Assembly: GCF_905171765.1 (NCBI RefSeq)
Contig: NC_053391.1
Coordinates: 264,720,460-264,784,459 of the forward strand
DNA length: 64,000 nucleotides
Origin: Bufo bufo
Taxonomy: Eukaryota; Chordata; Amphibia; Anura; Bufonidae
Direction of reading: 5' to 3'
The notes under the pieces were generated by a model that was not told where the DNA came from, ran no database searches, and worked only from the letters and a program-made list of their open reading frames with translations. A program made the translations under genes and the position numbers. Every line of letters begins with the position of its first letter. The first letter of the stretch is position 1. This document shows, piece by piece, positions 21,127 to 33,684 of this stretch.

Positions 21127-22431
21127 ATGGCGTTCATACATGACGGGTCTGTGGAATGTACTAAATCGGAGCTAGATATTTTTGATTTACCCCCGACGCA
21201 GACGAGTATTGAAAAATCGCTCTCTGTAGAAGTCCAACCTATAGCGGCCTTGGCCGACAATGCCCCGTTGGAGTTCTTCATTTCAGGCAGTGGCGAATAT
21301 TATTACGACCTGAACAACACACTCTTGTATATCATTTGCCGTATTGTGAAGTCGGATAATACCACTATTCCAGCTGATGCCTGTGTTGGATTGATTAATT
21401 ACCCAATCGCCACGCTTTTTTGTCAGACGGACGTGACACTCGGCGACAGACTTATTTCACGCTCAGATAATTTGTATAGTTACAGAGCGTACATAGAGAC
21501 TATTTTAAATTACAGCCCTCAAGCGCTGTCGTCGCAGTTTACGGCGGGCCTGTTCTATAAAGACACCGCTGGTCATCATCATGAAAGAACTCTTGGGGGT
21601 AACAATTTGGGCTTTAACAAAAGGGTTAGGGCTACAGCCCGGTCTAGGCCTGTAGAGCTTTTGGGACCCCTTTTTGGTGATATATTTAATCAACCAAAAC
21701 TCGTACTGAATGGATTAGACCTGAAAATTAAACTGACCAAAAATAAAGATGCTTTCTGCCTGATGTCTGCAGATGCAGAGCATTTTAAAGTACAGATATT
21801 ACAAGCCGCTCTGTATGTAAAGAGAGTTCAGGTATCCCCGGCTGTCAGAATAGGCCACAGTCAGGCCCTTCTATCAGCTACCGCGAAATACACCATAGAT
21901 AGAGCCTGTCTCAAGGTGTACAGCATACCGTCTGGTACAAGAATTACGAATCAGGAGAATCTGTTTCTGGGGCAGCTTCCTAAAACAGTAATAATAGGTT
22001 TTGTTGAAAATGAAGCCTTTAGCGGTTCATACAATCGTAATCCGCTATGCTTCCACCACTATGATGTGAATCAGGCATCGCTGTACCTGGACGGCCAGCG
22101 GATACCCGCAAGGCCCTTTCAACCGAATTTTGAGACAGAATCGGCCGTCAGGGAGTACGCGTCGCTTCTCCATATATCGGGAAAACAGAGAAATGATAGT
22201 GGTTTAGCTATAGACAGAGATGAATTTATGAACGGCTACACATTTTTTGCATTTGATTTGTCACCAGATCAAGAACCTGGTGGTCATTTTTCGCTCATTA
22301 AAACTGGAAATCTTAGAGCAGAGGTGCGGTTTGCAGTGCCAACACCCCACACAGTAAATATGATAGTTTACGCTATAAATACAAATATAGTGGAAATTAA
22401 TAATAGAAGGGAGATAGTGTGTGACTTTTAA
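21127..22431 (+). CDS. MCP: Major capsid protein (double jelly-roll), intact
   Basis: An uninterrupted 434-codon frame with ATG 21127 in the good context ACCATGG. It matches the Polinton major capsid family: SELDIFDLPPTQTSIEKS near the start, then DNAPLEFFISGSGEYYYDL and LFCQTDVTLGDRLISRS. Such proteins trimerise and form the hexagonal facets of an icosahedral shell, like adenovirus hexon. The length is usual for adintovirus-type members. The C-terminus is INNRREIVCDF. It lies between the core-like protein and the protease, the expected virion block. It is the largest intact gene in the element while its neighbours carry lesions. Confidence 0.92.
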   Translation: MAFIHDGSVECTKSELDIFDLPPTQTSIEKSLSVEVQPIAALADNAPLEFFISGSGEYYYDLNNTLLYIICRIVKSDNTTIPADACVGLINYPIATLFCQTDVTLGDRLISRSDNLYSYRAYIETILNYSPQALSSQFTAGLFYKDTAGHHHERTLGGNNLGFNKRVRATARSRPVELLGPLFGDIFNQPKLVLNGLDLKIKLTKNKDAFCLMSADAEHFKVQILQAALYVKRVQVSPAVRIGHSQALLSATAKYTIDRACLKVYSIPSGTRITNQENLFLGQLPKTVIIGFVENEAFSGSYNRNPLCFHHYDVNQASLYLDGQRIPARPFQPNFETESAVREYASLLHISGKQRNDSGLAIDRDEFMNGYTFFAFDLSPDQEPGGHFSLIKTGNLRAEVRFAVPTPHTVNMIVYAINTNIVEINNRREIVCDF

Positions 22432-22456
22432 CTAAGCATCCCTGCAGCTTTGAGGA

Positions 22457-22977
22457 ATGAATAATCTACAGCTTACGATTCTGGCTAAATCTGATCCGTA
22501 TATGAGCCACCTATTCGCTGGTGTATTTCCGTGTGACTTTCTACCGGACGAGCCTGTGCTACAGCGGCCTGCTGCATACATCGTGAATACAGATGAATCC
22601 CGTAAACAGGGCAGTCACTGGGTCTTAATTATACTGTATGATAAGGACGCTATATTCTTTGACTCCTATGGGCTATCACCGACTTTTGAAATGTACCCTC
22701 GTAGCTTTATTCAATTTATAAAAAGGAATTGTGGGAGATATATCAAAATAACCAGTTACAAGACATGAACAGTCGTGTTTGCGGTGAATACTGTATCTTT
22801 TTTTTATATCATCTGTCGCGTGGCGTCTCTTATAAGCGTGTTTTATATTTCTTTAATAAAAAATGTGATCATAATGATAAAATAGTTGAAATATTTATAA
22901 AAAATAAGTTAAAAGTCGAGCTCTGCAATTCTTTGCCATGGTGTGTTTATCACCAGGTTTGCACTGCGTATTGTTAA
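22457..22977 (+). pseudogene. PRO: Adenain-like maturation cysteine protease, one frame break
   Basis: The enzyme would cleave virion precursors. It starts at ATG 22457, 26 bp after the capsid stop. The catalytic His is in GSHWVLI, the acidic residue in IFFDSYG, and the Cys in SRVCGEYCIFFLYH. This His-Asp-Cys order is that of adenovirus protease and Ulp1-type enzymes. The first frame ends at 22768, while the Cys-containing part is open from about 22729 to TAA 22977 in a different frame. The frame break therefore falls at about 22725-22750, between the acidic residue and the Cys. It is the last rightward gene and is followed by AATAAA at 22995. Confidence 0.88.
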
Positions 22978-22994
22978 GTCCCTGTTTATCTAAC

Positions 22995-23000
22995 AATAAA
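22995..23000 (+). terminator. Poly(A) signal of the rightward gene block
   Basis: AATAAA lies 18 bp after the protease stop, within ACAATAAAGCTGTTGAAAC. Position and sequence fit the 3' end of capsid/protease transcripts. Related modules recur at about 23051 and 23169. Confidence 0.6.
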
Positions 23001-23036
23001 GCTGTTGAAACCATTATCTGTGTGGTATGTTTTTAT

Positions 23037-23255
23037 TTGTTTATCTGGCCGATAAAAGCTGTTGAAACTATGTTGGAATGTAAAAAAAAGTCTGTTAGAG
23101 ATTACTCCTGACCCCAGAGACCCCTATGAGACCCCCAGCCATGAGATGGCAATATTTGTTTATGTGGACAATAAAATCTGTTGAAACAGTGCGGGAATGT
23201 AAAAAAAAAAAAAAGTCTGTTAGAGCTTACTCCTGACCCCAGAGACCCCTGAGGC
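23037..23255. repeat. Partial tandem duplication at the right TIR inner edge
   Basis: TTGTTTAT, TAAAAGCTGTTGAAAC, GGAATGTAAAAAAA, GTCTGTTAGAG and TACTCCTGACCCCAGAGACC occur at about 23037-23125 and again at about 23156-23249. The outer copy belongs to the TIR. The left end has only one copy, so the duplication arose at the right end. Confidence 0.75.
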
Positions 23256-23627
23256 ATGTTCAGACACGAATCTACCATAATGATATCAAATACATGAGCC
23301 CCTTGCCCTGAGAGGAGGACGCTATCTACCATAATGATATCAAATACATGAGACCCCTGCCCTGAGCATAATAATATAATGTGACATGCCCAGGCATGCA
23401 TTATTCAGATTTGGGAGGGAGGAGGCGCTTGGGAGCGAGGAGGGGAAGGGGTGGGGGGCGTGGGGACCTGTCAAGAGGACGAAAGGGGCGTGTTGATGAA
23501 AGGGGTTTTGGTAGAAAATGAAAAGGGGCGTGGTACCTGTCACTTTGACGAAAGGGGTTTTGGCAGACAATGAAAAGGGGCGTGGTACCTGTCACTTTTT
23601 GACGAAAGATATAGAAGCTTCACTACT
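23169..23627. repeat. Polinton right terminal inverted repeat
   Basis: This is the reverse complement of 10290-10746 with roughly nine substitutions and a longer A run near 23205. It ends in CTTCACTACT. The inner edge begins with CAATAAAATCTGTTGAAAC. Confidence 0.92.
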
Positions 23628-23633
23628 AATGGA
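23628..23633. repeat. Right target-site duplication AATGGA
   Basis: An exact copy of 10284-10289, immediately outside the right TIR. Confidence 0.93.
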
Positions 23634-23785
23634 ATCCAATGGTGGCTTTCATTAGTTGTCAAATCTGTCACAGCATCATGGTTTCTGTTATCAATTGATT
23701 TATAATGCTAGCATGAACAGAGTCTAGTCAAGCGTATTTTCATTCACACATTCTTCAAAATGTGTACACACCTCTTAAGTATTCA
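23634..23785. other. Unassigned flank right of the Polinton
   Basis: About 150 bp of AT-rich sequence with no frame or repeat structure that I recognise. It joins the left flank before 10284 to reconstruct the pre-insertion site. Confidence 0.5.
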
Positions 23786-24878
23786 CCCCTTAGAGACCCT
23801 GGTTTTTTTAATTTTAGCGTTTTCGTTTTTCACTTCCCGCGTTCCCATAGACCTGACTTTTTTATTTTTCCATTCACATAGCCTTATGAGGGCTTATTTT
23901 TTGCAGGCCAAGTTGTACTTTCTAATTGCACCATTTACGGTTGCATACCATGTAGTAGGGAGCGGGAAAGAAATCCAAATGGGGTAGAATTTGGAAAAAA
24001 TGCAATTCTGATAAAGGTTTTTATTTTATTTTTTAAACTGTACACTATGCAGTAAAATTGACCTGTTATCTTCATTCTCCAGGTCTGTACAGTTACAACG
24101 ATACCACACTTGTATAATTTTGCGTTTTAATACTGGAAAAAAAAATATTTGAGGAAAAAAAATGTGTTTTTTTTCATAACCATATTCTGACCCCTATAAC
24201 TTTTTTGTAGCCATGTGTATGGGGCATTTTTTGCGGGACGATATATTCTTTTCAGTGATAGCAATTTTAAGTGTGTGCGACTTTTTGAGCACTTTGTATA
24301 AAAAAAAAAAATGATTGGGTAGTTTAAATGACAAAAAAATGGCTAATTGGCTACGCTTTTTGCTGTATGCATAGTATTTTTTTTTTTATTGGTTAAGTAT
24401 TTTTATTTTAAGGAAAGGGGGGGTGATTTGAACTTTATTTATTTTTTATATTTGCAGAAACTTTTTTAACTTTTTTTTTTAAACTTTTTTTTCAGTCACT
24501 TTGGGTGACAATAACTGGCAATCATTCGATTGCCCATAGTATTCAGTGATGGCTAAATAGCCATCATTGAAGACTTCATTTGCACTATATCAATACAAGA
24601 CTGCCACCTAGTGGTCTGTATTGATATATACATCTAATTGACTCTGAAGGCGGCTTGAGGCTTCGGTCAATTAGCGCAAGGTAACAGGTCCCCCGATCAC
24701 ATTTGAGGACGGCATCTGAAAGGTAAGATGTATGCGATCAGTCTTATGGCTGATCGCATACATGTGCAGCGGGTCTTTAAAATAGCATAATCCCCATGGC
24801 TAAGGTGCACGCGTGAGCGGGCGCGATGTTTAGGGATCCGACCCATAACATACAGCTACGTCATGGGTCCTTAAATGA
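23786..24878. mobile_element. TTAA-type non-autonomous element
   Basis: The left end is CCCCTTAGAGACCCTGG after TTCA (a degraded TTAA, 23782-23785). The right end is TCATGGGTCCTTAAATGA before TTAA (24879-24882). Internal CATAGCCTTATGAGGGCTTA and GGTTGCATACCATGTAG are shared with 3803-4165. There is a long run of T-rich sequence in the middle and no transposase. Confidence 0.6.
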
Positions 24879-24882
24879 TTAA

Positions 24883-27400
24883 AGACAGGTGTTTCTCCAC
24901 AACAATGCAAACAGGCAATGCAATCAAGCGCTCAGCCATACAGTCTTAATAGATAGGGGTCCACATACTTTTGGACAGATGTATATTAAAATGTTTATAA
25001 TTTTTCACTTGACTGTGATCCCCCCCTTCCCACACCTAGATATAGCTGCATGTTGCGGTGAGTGCTAACATTGAGCTCCTCAATGTACAGTTACATTACC
25101 GGGATGGAACGGGCACAGCAGGTGTGCCCATTCCATTGGCAGCTGGAGCCAGTTGTAATATATAGCTGGGCGACAGTTGCAACAGTTGAAACCAGCACTA
25201 GTTATAACTATAGCCATTTAACCCCTTAGTTACAGCGGTCTTTAGCAACCTTGACATCTAAATGGTAAGACAAAGGAGGGGCTCCCTCTGTCACACCATT
25301 GACCATGAAGCAGTGGTGTAGCACCCATAGAGGCATAACACGCAGCTGCTTTGGGGCCTGTGGGCAAGGGGGGCCCGCATTCGAGGGTGGGCTCTCCCCC
25401 TAATTACCTTCAATAATGGCTCCTGTCCAGCTTCAGTCTAGAATTCCTATTGTCAGTGAAGAAAGCTAAAGGACATTTGATGTCATCACAGGTCCTGTAC
25501 TCCTAGCAAGGGAACTGTACAGAGAACAGTGCATCTGCCAGGACTTGTGATGACACAATCTTCAGCATCACAGGTCCTGCACCATCTAGAAAAGAAACTG
25601 CAAGAATGGTGTAGTTCCCAGGTAAAAAATTTGCATCTGCCAAGACATCACCACACGTCCTTCAACCCCTAACAGCAATGATTAGAAGTGCAGCATCAAT
25701 CCATTGAGACTGGAATGGAGTAACAGGAGGTCCTCTCCTTTTCTCTTCATTCCACCCCCCCCACCCCCCTTCACCCCCGTTTTTACTCCCTAGGCAGGGA
25801 GTGAAAAACGAAACCGCATTAACTGAAAAGTGTTGCGTCAGGAAAAGGTTAAAGTTGTCATATCATTTAACCTACATAAGTACCATAAAATAATAAACAT
25901 AGTGTATAAATTTCTATGTTGAGCCTTTGAATTAAAACTGAATAAAAATTCAATCGTAAAGTTTTATGTACCCCAAAATGTACAAGTCATCCAATAAATA
26001 AACAATTCAGCACATAGCTCCATCAGTTAAAAAATTAAGTTTATAGTTGTACAAATGATAAAAAAAAAAATTATACAGTTTTTTTTTTGGTACAAAAGTG
26101 GGAAAGCACAAACTTTAAATTTTGGCATCACCGTAATTGTATTGGCCCACAGAATAAAATTACTGTAACTTGTCAATTATACTATACACTGAATGATGTG
26201 AAACGCGCCTAGCACGTGGAGTAAACAGTTATTAAAAAGACCTACGGTATGTAGCCCAAAATGGTAACAATGAAAACTACAGCTTGCTCGTCTTGCAAAC
26301 AGGGGTGTCCCTAGCTTTTCTGATATCTACATCTTACATCCAGGGATGTCTCCTCTAATGTGGGCATTCTCTATCCTCATCTTCTCCATATGGACCAGAT
26401 TGCCTTGACATTCTTTCAGCCAACTCTTGTCTGTGCAGAGTGTGACACACAGACAGCTTAGTTTCCTACTTTAACATCATCCTCCCACCTTCTGAACGTC
26501 CCATTAGGCGACCTCCAATACTGTGCCCACTATACTCCCCAATACTATACTTTAGAAGCAAATAATCCCCTTGAAAATACTAGTACCTCACAGATAGTGC
26601 CCCCTTCAGTAATTATTTCTACACAGTGCTTTCAAAAATAACTGCGTTGAGCAAATAGAGCCCCAGACACTAATAGTGTTGTAAACAGTGTTCCACACCA
26701 ATAGTTATAATTCTCCACTAGACTGCACTTAGTGGTAGTAATGTCCACAATTGTGCCCTGGAAGTAAAAATTCCCCCTTAGTGCCCATACTAGTAATCAT
26801 GTTCGCCAAAGTCTACCAGTAGTATTAAAGCCTGCTATAATGCTCCCTGATAGTAATAATTCCCCCTACTATTGTCACCGCCAGCTCTCTGAGAAGGTCT
26901 GGCAGACGTTCTTCTGTACCTCTTGCATGATGTTCTTTGTTTTGGTTTCACTTTGTCATTTCCTTTCCTTCTCCCAGCTGTCACATATTTACACTAATTG
27001 CCTCCCTTTATATTACCTCCCATACTGCCTCACTTTGCGGTTTATACTACTTCCTGGATTGTGTTCACTGCTGGGGCTGCTGCTGCTGATTCCTCAAGAT
27101 AAGTCTTTTTCCTTTATTTGTGTTTCCTTGCTGGCTTGATTCTAGGTGACCCTGACTCCGTCCGTATTAAGTGCAGGGAGCCGGTGGTCTTGTCCCCTCA
27201 CTATTATAGGGTTTTCAGGTGTCACATAGGATAAGGTACGTGGCATGCAATCGTCTACCATAAAGATCTTTGCATGGGCATAGCAGTCAGGGAGAGCTCT
27301 AGGGGTTTTATAGGGCTCACCCATATGCTCCTTAGTTTAAAATCAAGCCAGTCGGATGTTTATTTATAAGTTCCTACTTTCTGCAACACCATCCGTGACA
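24883..27400. other. Unassigned non-coding stretch
   Basis: No gene, clear repeat boundary or RNA gene was identified. Open frames are short and lack recognisable motifs. It includes a CCCCC-rich patch near 25760 and a short CCCTTAGTTACAGCGGT segment near 25224 resembling an element terminus. 26.5-27.4 kb contains many degenerate 'AGTGCCC..TAGTAAT' phrases that grade into the array that follows. Confidence 0.4.
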
Positions 27401-27880
27401 ATTATGTGTGACAGTAGCAAACATGTCCCCTAACGTGCCAGTATAAAAATACCCCCTTAGGTGTCCCAATACAAAAAAGTCTCATAATGTGTGCCAGTAC
27501 AAAAAATACCCCGTTACAATGTATGTCAGTACAAACTGTACCTCCTTACAATGTGTGCCTGTACAGAAAATGCACCCTTATGTGTGCAAGTACAATTAAA
27601 AAAAATCTATTAAAATGTGTGCAAGTGCAAAAAATGTCCCTTGTGTGCCAGAACAATAAAATGCCCCCTATAATTTGCTACAGTAGAAAAAAAATGCGCC
27701 TTATAACGTGTGCCAGTGCAAAACATGCCCCTTTTGTGTCCCTAGTAGTGCAAGTGTCCCTCTATAATGTGTACCAGAACAAAAATGCTCCCCTTAAGTA
27801 TGCCATTACAAAATGCTCCTTTTTATTGTCCCCAGTAAAAACAATGTGCCCATAGTGCCCCACAGTTATAATAATGACCC
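27400..27880. repeat. Degenerate ~25-35-bp tandem array
   Basis: GTGTGCCAGTACAAAAAATG-CCCC-TTATAAT-type phrases recur more than ten times with drift in length and sequence. The apparent 122-codon plus-strand frame here is only a translation of this array. 27880-28200 holds further unassigned sequence, including TGTCACGATCAGTGTGTGTG near 28053, which looks like the end of another element. Confidence 0.6.
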
Positions 27881-28236
27881 TGCCATAAAGGCCCAATGGC
27901 ATGCTGCCAAAAAGAAAAAAGAAACTGAAATACTTTTTCTGGTCAGTGTCCTGAGCTATATGCAGCTTGGTTCTGGTGGCTTGATAGTATTCCATCATTA
28001 TGGCACCTTCGCCGGCCTCTGATAGACTACAGGCACTAGGCCTGAAGTCTATCTGTCACGATCAGTGTGTGTGGGAAACTCCACACTAAACACAGGAGGG
28101 AAGGGGAACAGTAAATGGGCCTTGAAATTAGGGAAGGAACAGGTCACCTCCTAAACAACCCTAATCCGGGCCCTAACTACCTATTAACATGAATAGACCT
28201 TAACCACCTCAGCCCCCTTAGCTTAAACACCCTTTA

Positions 28237-31200
28237 CCGCCTCCGGACCGCCTAACGCAGGATCGCTTTCCGGAGGCGGCAGCCCTGCGCACAGTCACGC
28301 ATATATGCGTCATCTCGCGAGACGCGAGATTTCCTGTGAACGCGCGCACACAGGATCGGAAGGTAAGCGAGTGGATCTCCAGCCTGCCAGCGGCGATCGT
28401 TCGCTGGCAGGCTGGAGATGTGATTTTTTTAACCCCTATCAGGTATATTAGACGCTGTTTTGATAACAGCGTCTAATATACCTGCTACCTGGTCCTCTGG
28501 TGGTCCCTTATGTTTGGATCGACCACCAGAGGACACAGGTAGCTCAGCAATATGTAGCACCAAACACCACTACACTACACCCCCCCCTGTCACTTATTAA
28601 CCCCTTATTAACCTCTGATCACCCCATATAGACTCCCTGATCACCCCCCTGTCATTGATCACCCCCTTGTAAGGCTCCATTCAGACGTCCGTATGATTTT
28701 TACGGATCCACTGATACATGGATCGGATCCGTAAAAAACATACGGACGTCTGAATGGAGCCTTACAGGGGGGTGATCAATGACGGGGTGATCACCCCATA
28801 TAGACTCCCTGATCACCCCCCTGTCATTAATCACCCCCCTGTAAGGCTCCATTCAGACATTTTTTTGGCCCAAGTTAGCGGAATTTTATATTTTTTTTTT
28901 TCTTACAAAGTCTCTTATTCCACTAACTTGTGTCGAAAAATAAAATCTCACATGAACTCACCATACCCCTCACGGAATCCAAATGCTTAAAATTTTTTTG
29001 ACATTTATATTCCAGACTTCTTCTCACGCTTTAGGGCCCCTCGAATGCCAGGGCAGTATAAATACCCCACATGTGACCCTATTTCGGAAAGAAGACACCC
29101 CAAGGTATTCCGTGAGGGGCATATTGAGTCCATGAAAGATTGAAATTTTTGTCCCAAGTTAGCGGAAAGGGAGACTTTGTGAGAAAAAAAATAAAAAATC
29201 AATTTCCGCTAACTTGCGCCAAAAAAAAAAAAAATTCTATGAACTCGCCATTCCCCTCATTAAATACCTTGGGGTGTCTTCTTTCCAAAATGGGGTCACA
29301 TGTGGGGTATTTATACTGCCCTGGCATTTTAGGGGCCCTAAAGCGTGAGAAGAAGTCTGGGATCCAAATGTCTAAAAATGCCCTCATAAAAGGAATGTGG
29401 GCCCCTTTGCGCATCTAGGCTGCAAAAAAGTGTCACACATCTGGTATCGCCGTACTCAGGAGAAGTTGGGCAATGTGTTTTGGGGTGTCATTTTACATAT
29501 ACCCATGCTGGGTGAGATAAATATCTTGGTCAAATGCTAACTTTGTATAAAAAAAATGGGAAAAGTTGTCTTTTGCCGAGATATTTCTCTCACCCAGCAT
29601 GAGTATATGTAAAAAGACACCCCAAAACACATTGCCCAACTTCTCCTGAGTACGGCAATACCAGATGTGTGACACTTTTTTGCAGCCTAGGTGGGCAAAG
29701 GGGCCCACATTCCAAAGAGCAACTTTAGGATTTCACAGGTCATTTACGAACTTACCACACATTAGGGCCCCTAGAATGCCAGGGCAGTATAACTACCCCA
29801 CAAGTGACCCCATTTTGGAAAGAAGACACCCCAAGGTATTCCGTGAGGGGCATGGCGAGTTCCTAGAATTTTTTTATTTTTTGTCACAAGTTAGCGGAAA
29901 ATGATGATTTCTTTTTTTTTTTTTTTTCTTACAAAGTCTCATATTCCACTAACTTGTGACAAAAAATAAAATCTTCCATGAACTCACTATGCCCATCCCG
30001 AAATACCTTGGGGTGTCTTCTTCCCAAAATGGGGTCACTTGTGGGGTAGTTATACTGCCCTGGCATTTTAGGGGCCCGAATGCGTGAGAAGTGGTTTGAA
30101 ATCAAAAAATGTAAAAAATGGGCGGTGAAATCCGAAAGGTGCTCTTTGGAATGTGGGCCCCTTTGCCCACCTAGGCTGCAAAAAAGTGTCACACATCTGG
30201 TATCACAGTACTCAGGAGAAATTGGGCAATGTGTTGTGGGGTGTCTTTTTACATATACCCATGCTGGGTGAGAGAAATATCTTGGCAAAAGACAACTTTT
30301 CCCATTTTTTTATACAAAGTTGGCATTTGACCGAGATATTTATTTCACCCAGCATGGGTATATGTAAAATGACACCCCAAAACACATTGCCCAACTTCTC
30401 CTGAGTACGGCAATACCACATGTGTGACACATTTTTGCAGCCTAGGTGGGCAAAGGGGCCCACATTCCAAAGAGCACCTTTCGGATTTCACCGGCCATTT
30501 TTTACAGATTTTGATTTCAAACTACTTTGCACGCATTTGGGCCCCTAAAATGCCAGGGCAGTATAACTACCCCACAAGTGACCCCATTTTGGAAAGAAGA
30601 CACCCCAAGGTATTTCATGATGGGCATAGTGAGTTCATGGAAGTTTTTATTTTTTGTCACAAGTTAGTGGAATATGAGACTTTGTAAGAAAAAAAAAAAA
30701 AATTATCATTCTCCGCTAACTTGTGACAAAAAATAAAAAGTTCTATGAACTCACTATGCCCATCAGCGAATACCTTTAGGGTGTCTACTTTCCGAAATGG
30801 GGTCATTTGTGGGGTGTTTGTACTGTCTGGCCATTGTAGAACCTCAGGAAACATGACAGGTGCTCAGAAAGTCAGAGCTGCTTCAAAAAGCGGAAATTCG
30901 CATTTTTGTACCATAGTTTGTAAACGCTATAACTTTTACCCAAACTTTTTTTTTTTTACCCAAACATTTTTTTTTTATCAAAGACATGTAGAACAATAAA
31001 TTTAGAGAAAAATTTATATATGGATGTCGTTTTTTTTTGCAAAATTTTACAACTGAAAGTGAAAAATGTCATTTTTTTGCAAAAAAATCGTTAAATTTCG
31101 ATTAATAACAAAAAAAGTAAAAATGTCAGCAGCAATGAAATACCACCAAATGAAAGCTCTATTAGTGAGAAGAAAAGGAGGTAAAATTCATTTGGGTGGT

Positions 31201-31301
31201 AAGTTGCATGACCGAGCAATAAACGGTTAAAGTAGTGTAGGTCAGAAGTGTAAAAAGTAGCCTGGTCATTAAGGGTGTTTAAGCTAGGGGGGCTGAGGTG
31301 G
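28237..31301. mobile_element. Inverted copy C inserted in copy B
   Basis: This is in the opposite orientation to copy B. Its right-type terminus is at the left (CCGCCTCCGGACCGCC at 28237) and its left-type terminus at the right (GGCTGAGGTGG at 31291-31301). It is flanked by TTTA (28233-28236, one change from TTAA) and TTAA (31302-31305). With the rest of copy B it makes a palindrome of more than 6 kb centred near 31.3 kb. Open frames within are repeated module translations. Confidence 0.8.
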
Positions 31302-33684
31302 TTAATGACCAGACCACTTTTAACACTTCTGCACTACACTACTTTGACCGTTTTTTGCTCGGTCATGCAACTTACCACCCAAATGAATTTTACCTCCTTT
31401 TCTTCTCACTAATAGAGCTTTCATTTGGTGGTATTCATTGTGGCTGACATTTTTACTTTTTTTGTTATTAATCGAAATTTAACGATTTTTTTTGCAAAAA
31501 AATGAAATTTTTCACTTTCAGTTGTAAAATTTTGCAAAAAAAACGACATCCATATATACATTTTTCTCTAAATTTATTGTTCTACATGTCTTTGATAAAA
31601 AAAAAATGTTTGGGTAAAAGTTATAGCGTTTACAAACTATGGTACAAAAATGTGAATTTCCGCTTTTTGAAGCAGCTCTGACTTTCTGAGCACCTGTCAT
31701 GTTTCCTGAGGTTCTACAATAGCCAGAAAGTACAAACACCCCACAAATGACCCCATTTCAGAAAGTAGACACCCTAAGGTATTCGCTGATGGGCATAGTG
31801 AGTTCATAGAACTTTTTATTTTTTGTCACAAGTTAGCGGAAAATGATGATTTTTTTTTTCTTACGAAAAGTCTCATATTCCACTAACTTGTGACAAAAAA
31901 TAAAAAATTCCATGAACTCACTATGCCCATCACGAAATACCTTGGGGTGTCTTCTTTCCAAAATGGGGTCACTTGTGGGGTAGTTATACTGCCCTGGCAT
32001 TTTAGGGGCCCAAATGCGTGCGAAGTAGTTAGAAATCAAAATCTGTAAAAAATGGCCGGTGAAATCCGAAAGGTGCTCTTTGAAATGTGGGCCCCTTTGC
32101 CCACCTAGGCTGCAAAAAAGTGTCACACATGTGGTATTGCCGTACTCAGGAGAAGTTGGGCAATGTGTTTTTGGGTGTCATTTTACATATACCCATGCTT
32201 GGTGGTGAGAGAAATATCTTGGCAAAAGACAACTTTTCCCATTTTTTTATACAAAGTTTTCATTTGACCAAGATATTTATCTCACCCAGCATGGGTATAT
32301 GTAAAATGACACCCCAAAACACATTGCCCAACTTCTCCTGAGTACGGCGATACCACATGTGTGACACTTTTTTGCAGCCTAGGTGGGCAAAGGGGCACAC
32401 ATTCCAAAGATCACCTTTAGGATTTCACCGACCATTTTTTACAGATTCTGATTTCAAACTACTTACCACACATTAGGGCCCCTAGAATGCCAGGGCAGTA
32501 TAACTACCCCACAAGTGACCCCATTTTGGAAAGAAGACACCCCCAGGTATTTCGTGATGGGCATAGTGAGTTCATGGAAATTTTTCTTTTTTGTCACAAG
32601 TTAGTGGAATATGAGACTTTGTAATAAAAAAATAAATAAAATAAAAAATCATCATTTCCCGCTAACTTGTGACAAAAAATAAAAAATTCTAGGAACTCAC
32701 CATGCCCCTCATGGGATACCTTGGGGTGTCTTCTTTCCAAAATGGGGTCACTTGTGGGGTAGTTATACTGCCCTGGCATTCTAGGGGCCCTAATGTGTGG
32801 TAAGTAGGTAAATGACCTGTGAAATCCTAAAGATGCTCTTTGGAATGTGGGCCCCTTTGCCCACCTAGGCTGCAAAAAAGTGTCACACATGTGGTATCGC
32901 CGTATTCATGAGAAGTTGGGCAATGTGTTTTAGGGTGTCTTTTTACATATACTCATGCTGGGTGAGAGAAATATCTCGGCAAAATTCAACTTTTCCCTTT
33001 TTTTATACAAAGTTGGCATTTGACCAAGATATTTATCTCACCCAGCATGGGTATATGTAAAATGACACCCCAAAACACATTGCCCAACTTCTCCTGAGTA
33101 CGGTGATACCAGATGTGTGACACTTTTTTGCAGCCTAGATGCGCAAAGGGGCCCACATTCCTTTTATGAGGGCATTTTTAGACATTTGGATCCCAGACTT
33201 CTTCTCACGCTTTAGGGCCCCTAAAATGCCAGGGCAGTATAAATACCCCACATGTGACCCCATTTTGGAAAGAAGACACCCCAAGGTATTCAATGAGGGG
33301 CATGGCGAGTTCATAGAATTTTATTGATTTTTTGGCACAAGTTAGCGGAAATTGTTTTTTTTTTTTTTTTCTCACAAAGTCTCCCTTTCCGCTAACTTGA
33401 GACAAAAATTTCAATCTTTCATGCACTCAATATGCCCCTCACGGAATACCTTGGGGTGTCTTCTTTCCGAAATGGGGTCACATGTGGGTTATTTATACTG
33501 CCCTGGCATTCTAGGGGCCCTAAAGCGTGAGAAGAAGTCTGGAATATAAATGTCAAAAAAAATTTACGCATTTGGATTCCGTGAGGGGTATGGTGAGTTC
33601 ATGTGAGATTTTATTTTTTGACACAAGTTAGTGGAATATGAGACTTTGTAAGAAAAAAAAAATTTCCGCTAACTTGGGCCAAAA

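Larger units (their letters stand above)
10290..23627. mobile_element. Complete Maverick/Polinton (adintovirus-like) provirus
   Basis: The element spans 13,338 bp between inverted repeats that start AGTAGTGAAGC, flanked on both sides by AATGGA. It carries the diagnostic gene set: protein-primed family B polymerase, retrovirus-like integrase, FtsK/HerA-type packaging ATPase, adenain-like cysteine protease and two jelly-roll capsid proteins. Genes are in two divergent blocks, minus at 11.0-18.1 kb and plus at 18.8-23.0 kb, meeting at an AT-rich intergenic region. Long TIRs with a 6-bp duplication are the known Polinton hallmark. The two TIRs differ at only about nine sites by eye, so the insertion is fairly recent. 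Several genes are broken, so this copy cannot be autonomous. Confidence 0.95.

Noticed and set aside
27487..27855. 122-residue Cys-rich protein
   Set aside because: Translation of a degenerate tandem array.
27400..27880. CRISPR-like array
   Set aside because: Units drift in length and sequence with no constant repeat and unique spacers, and the DNA is vertebrate.
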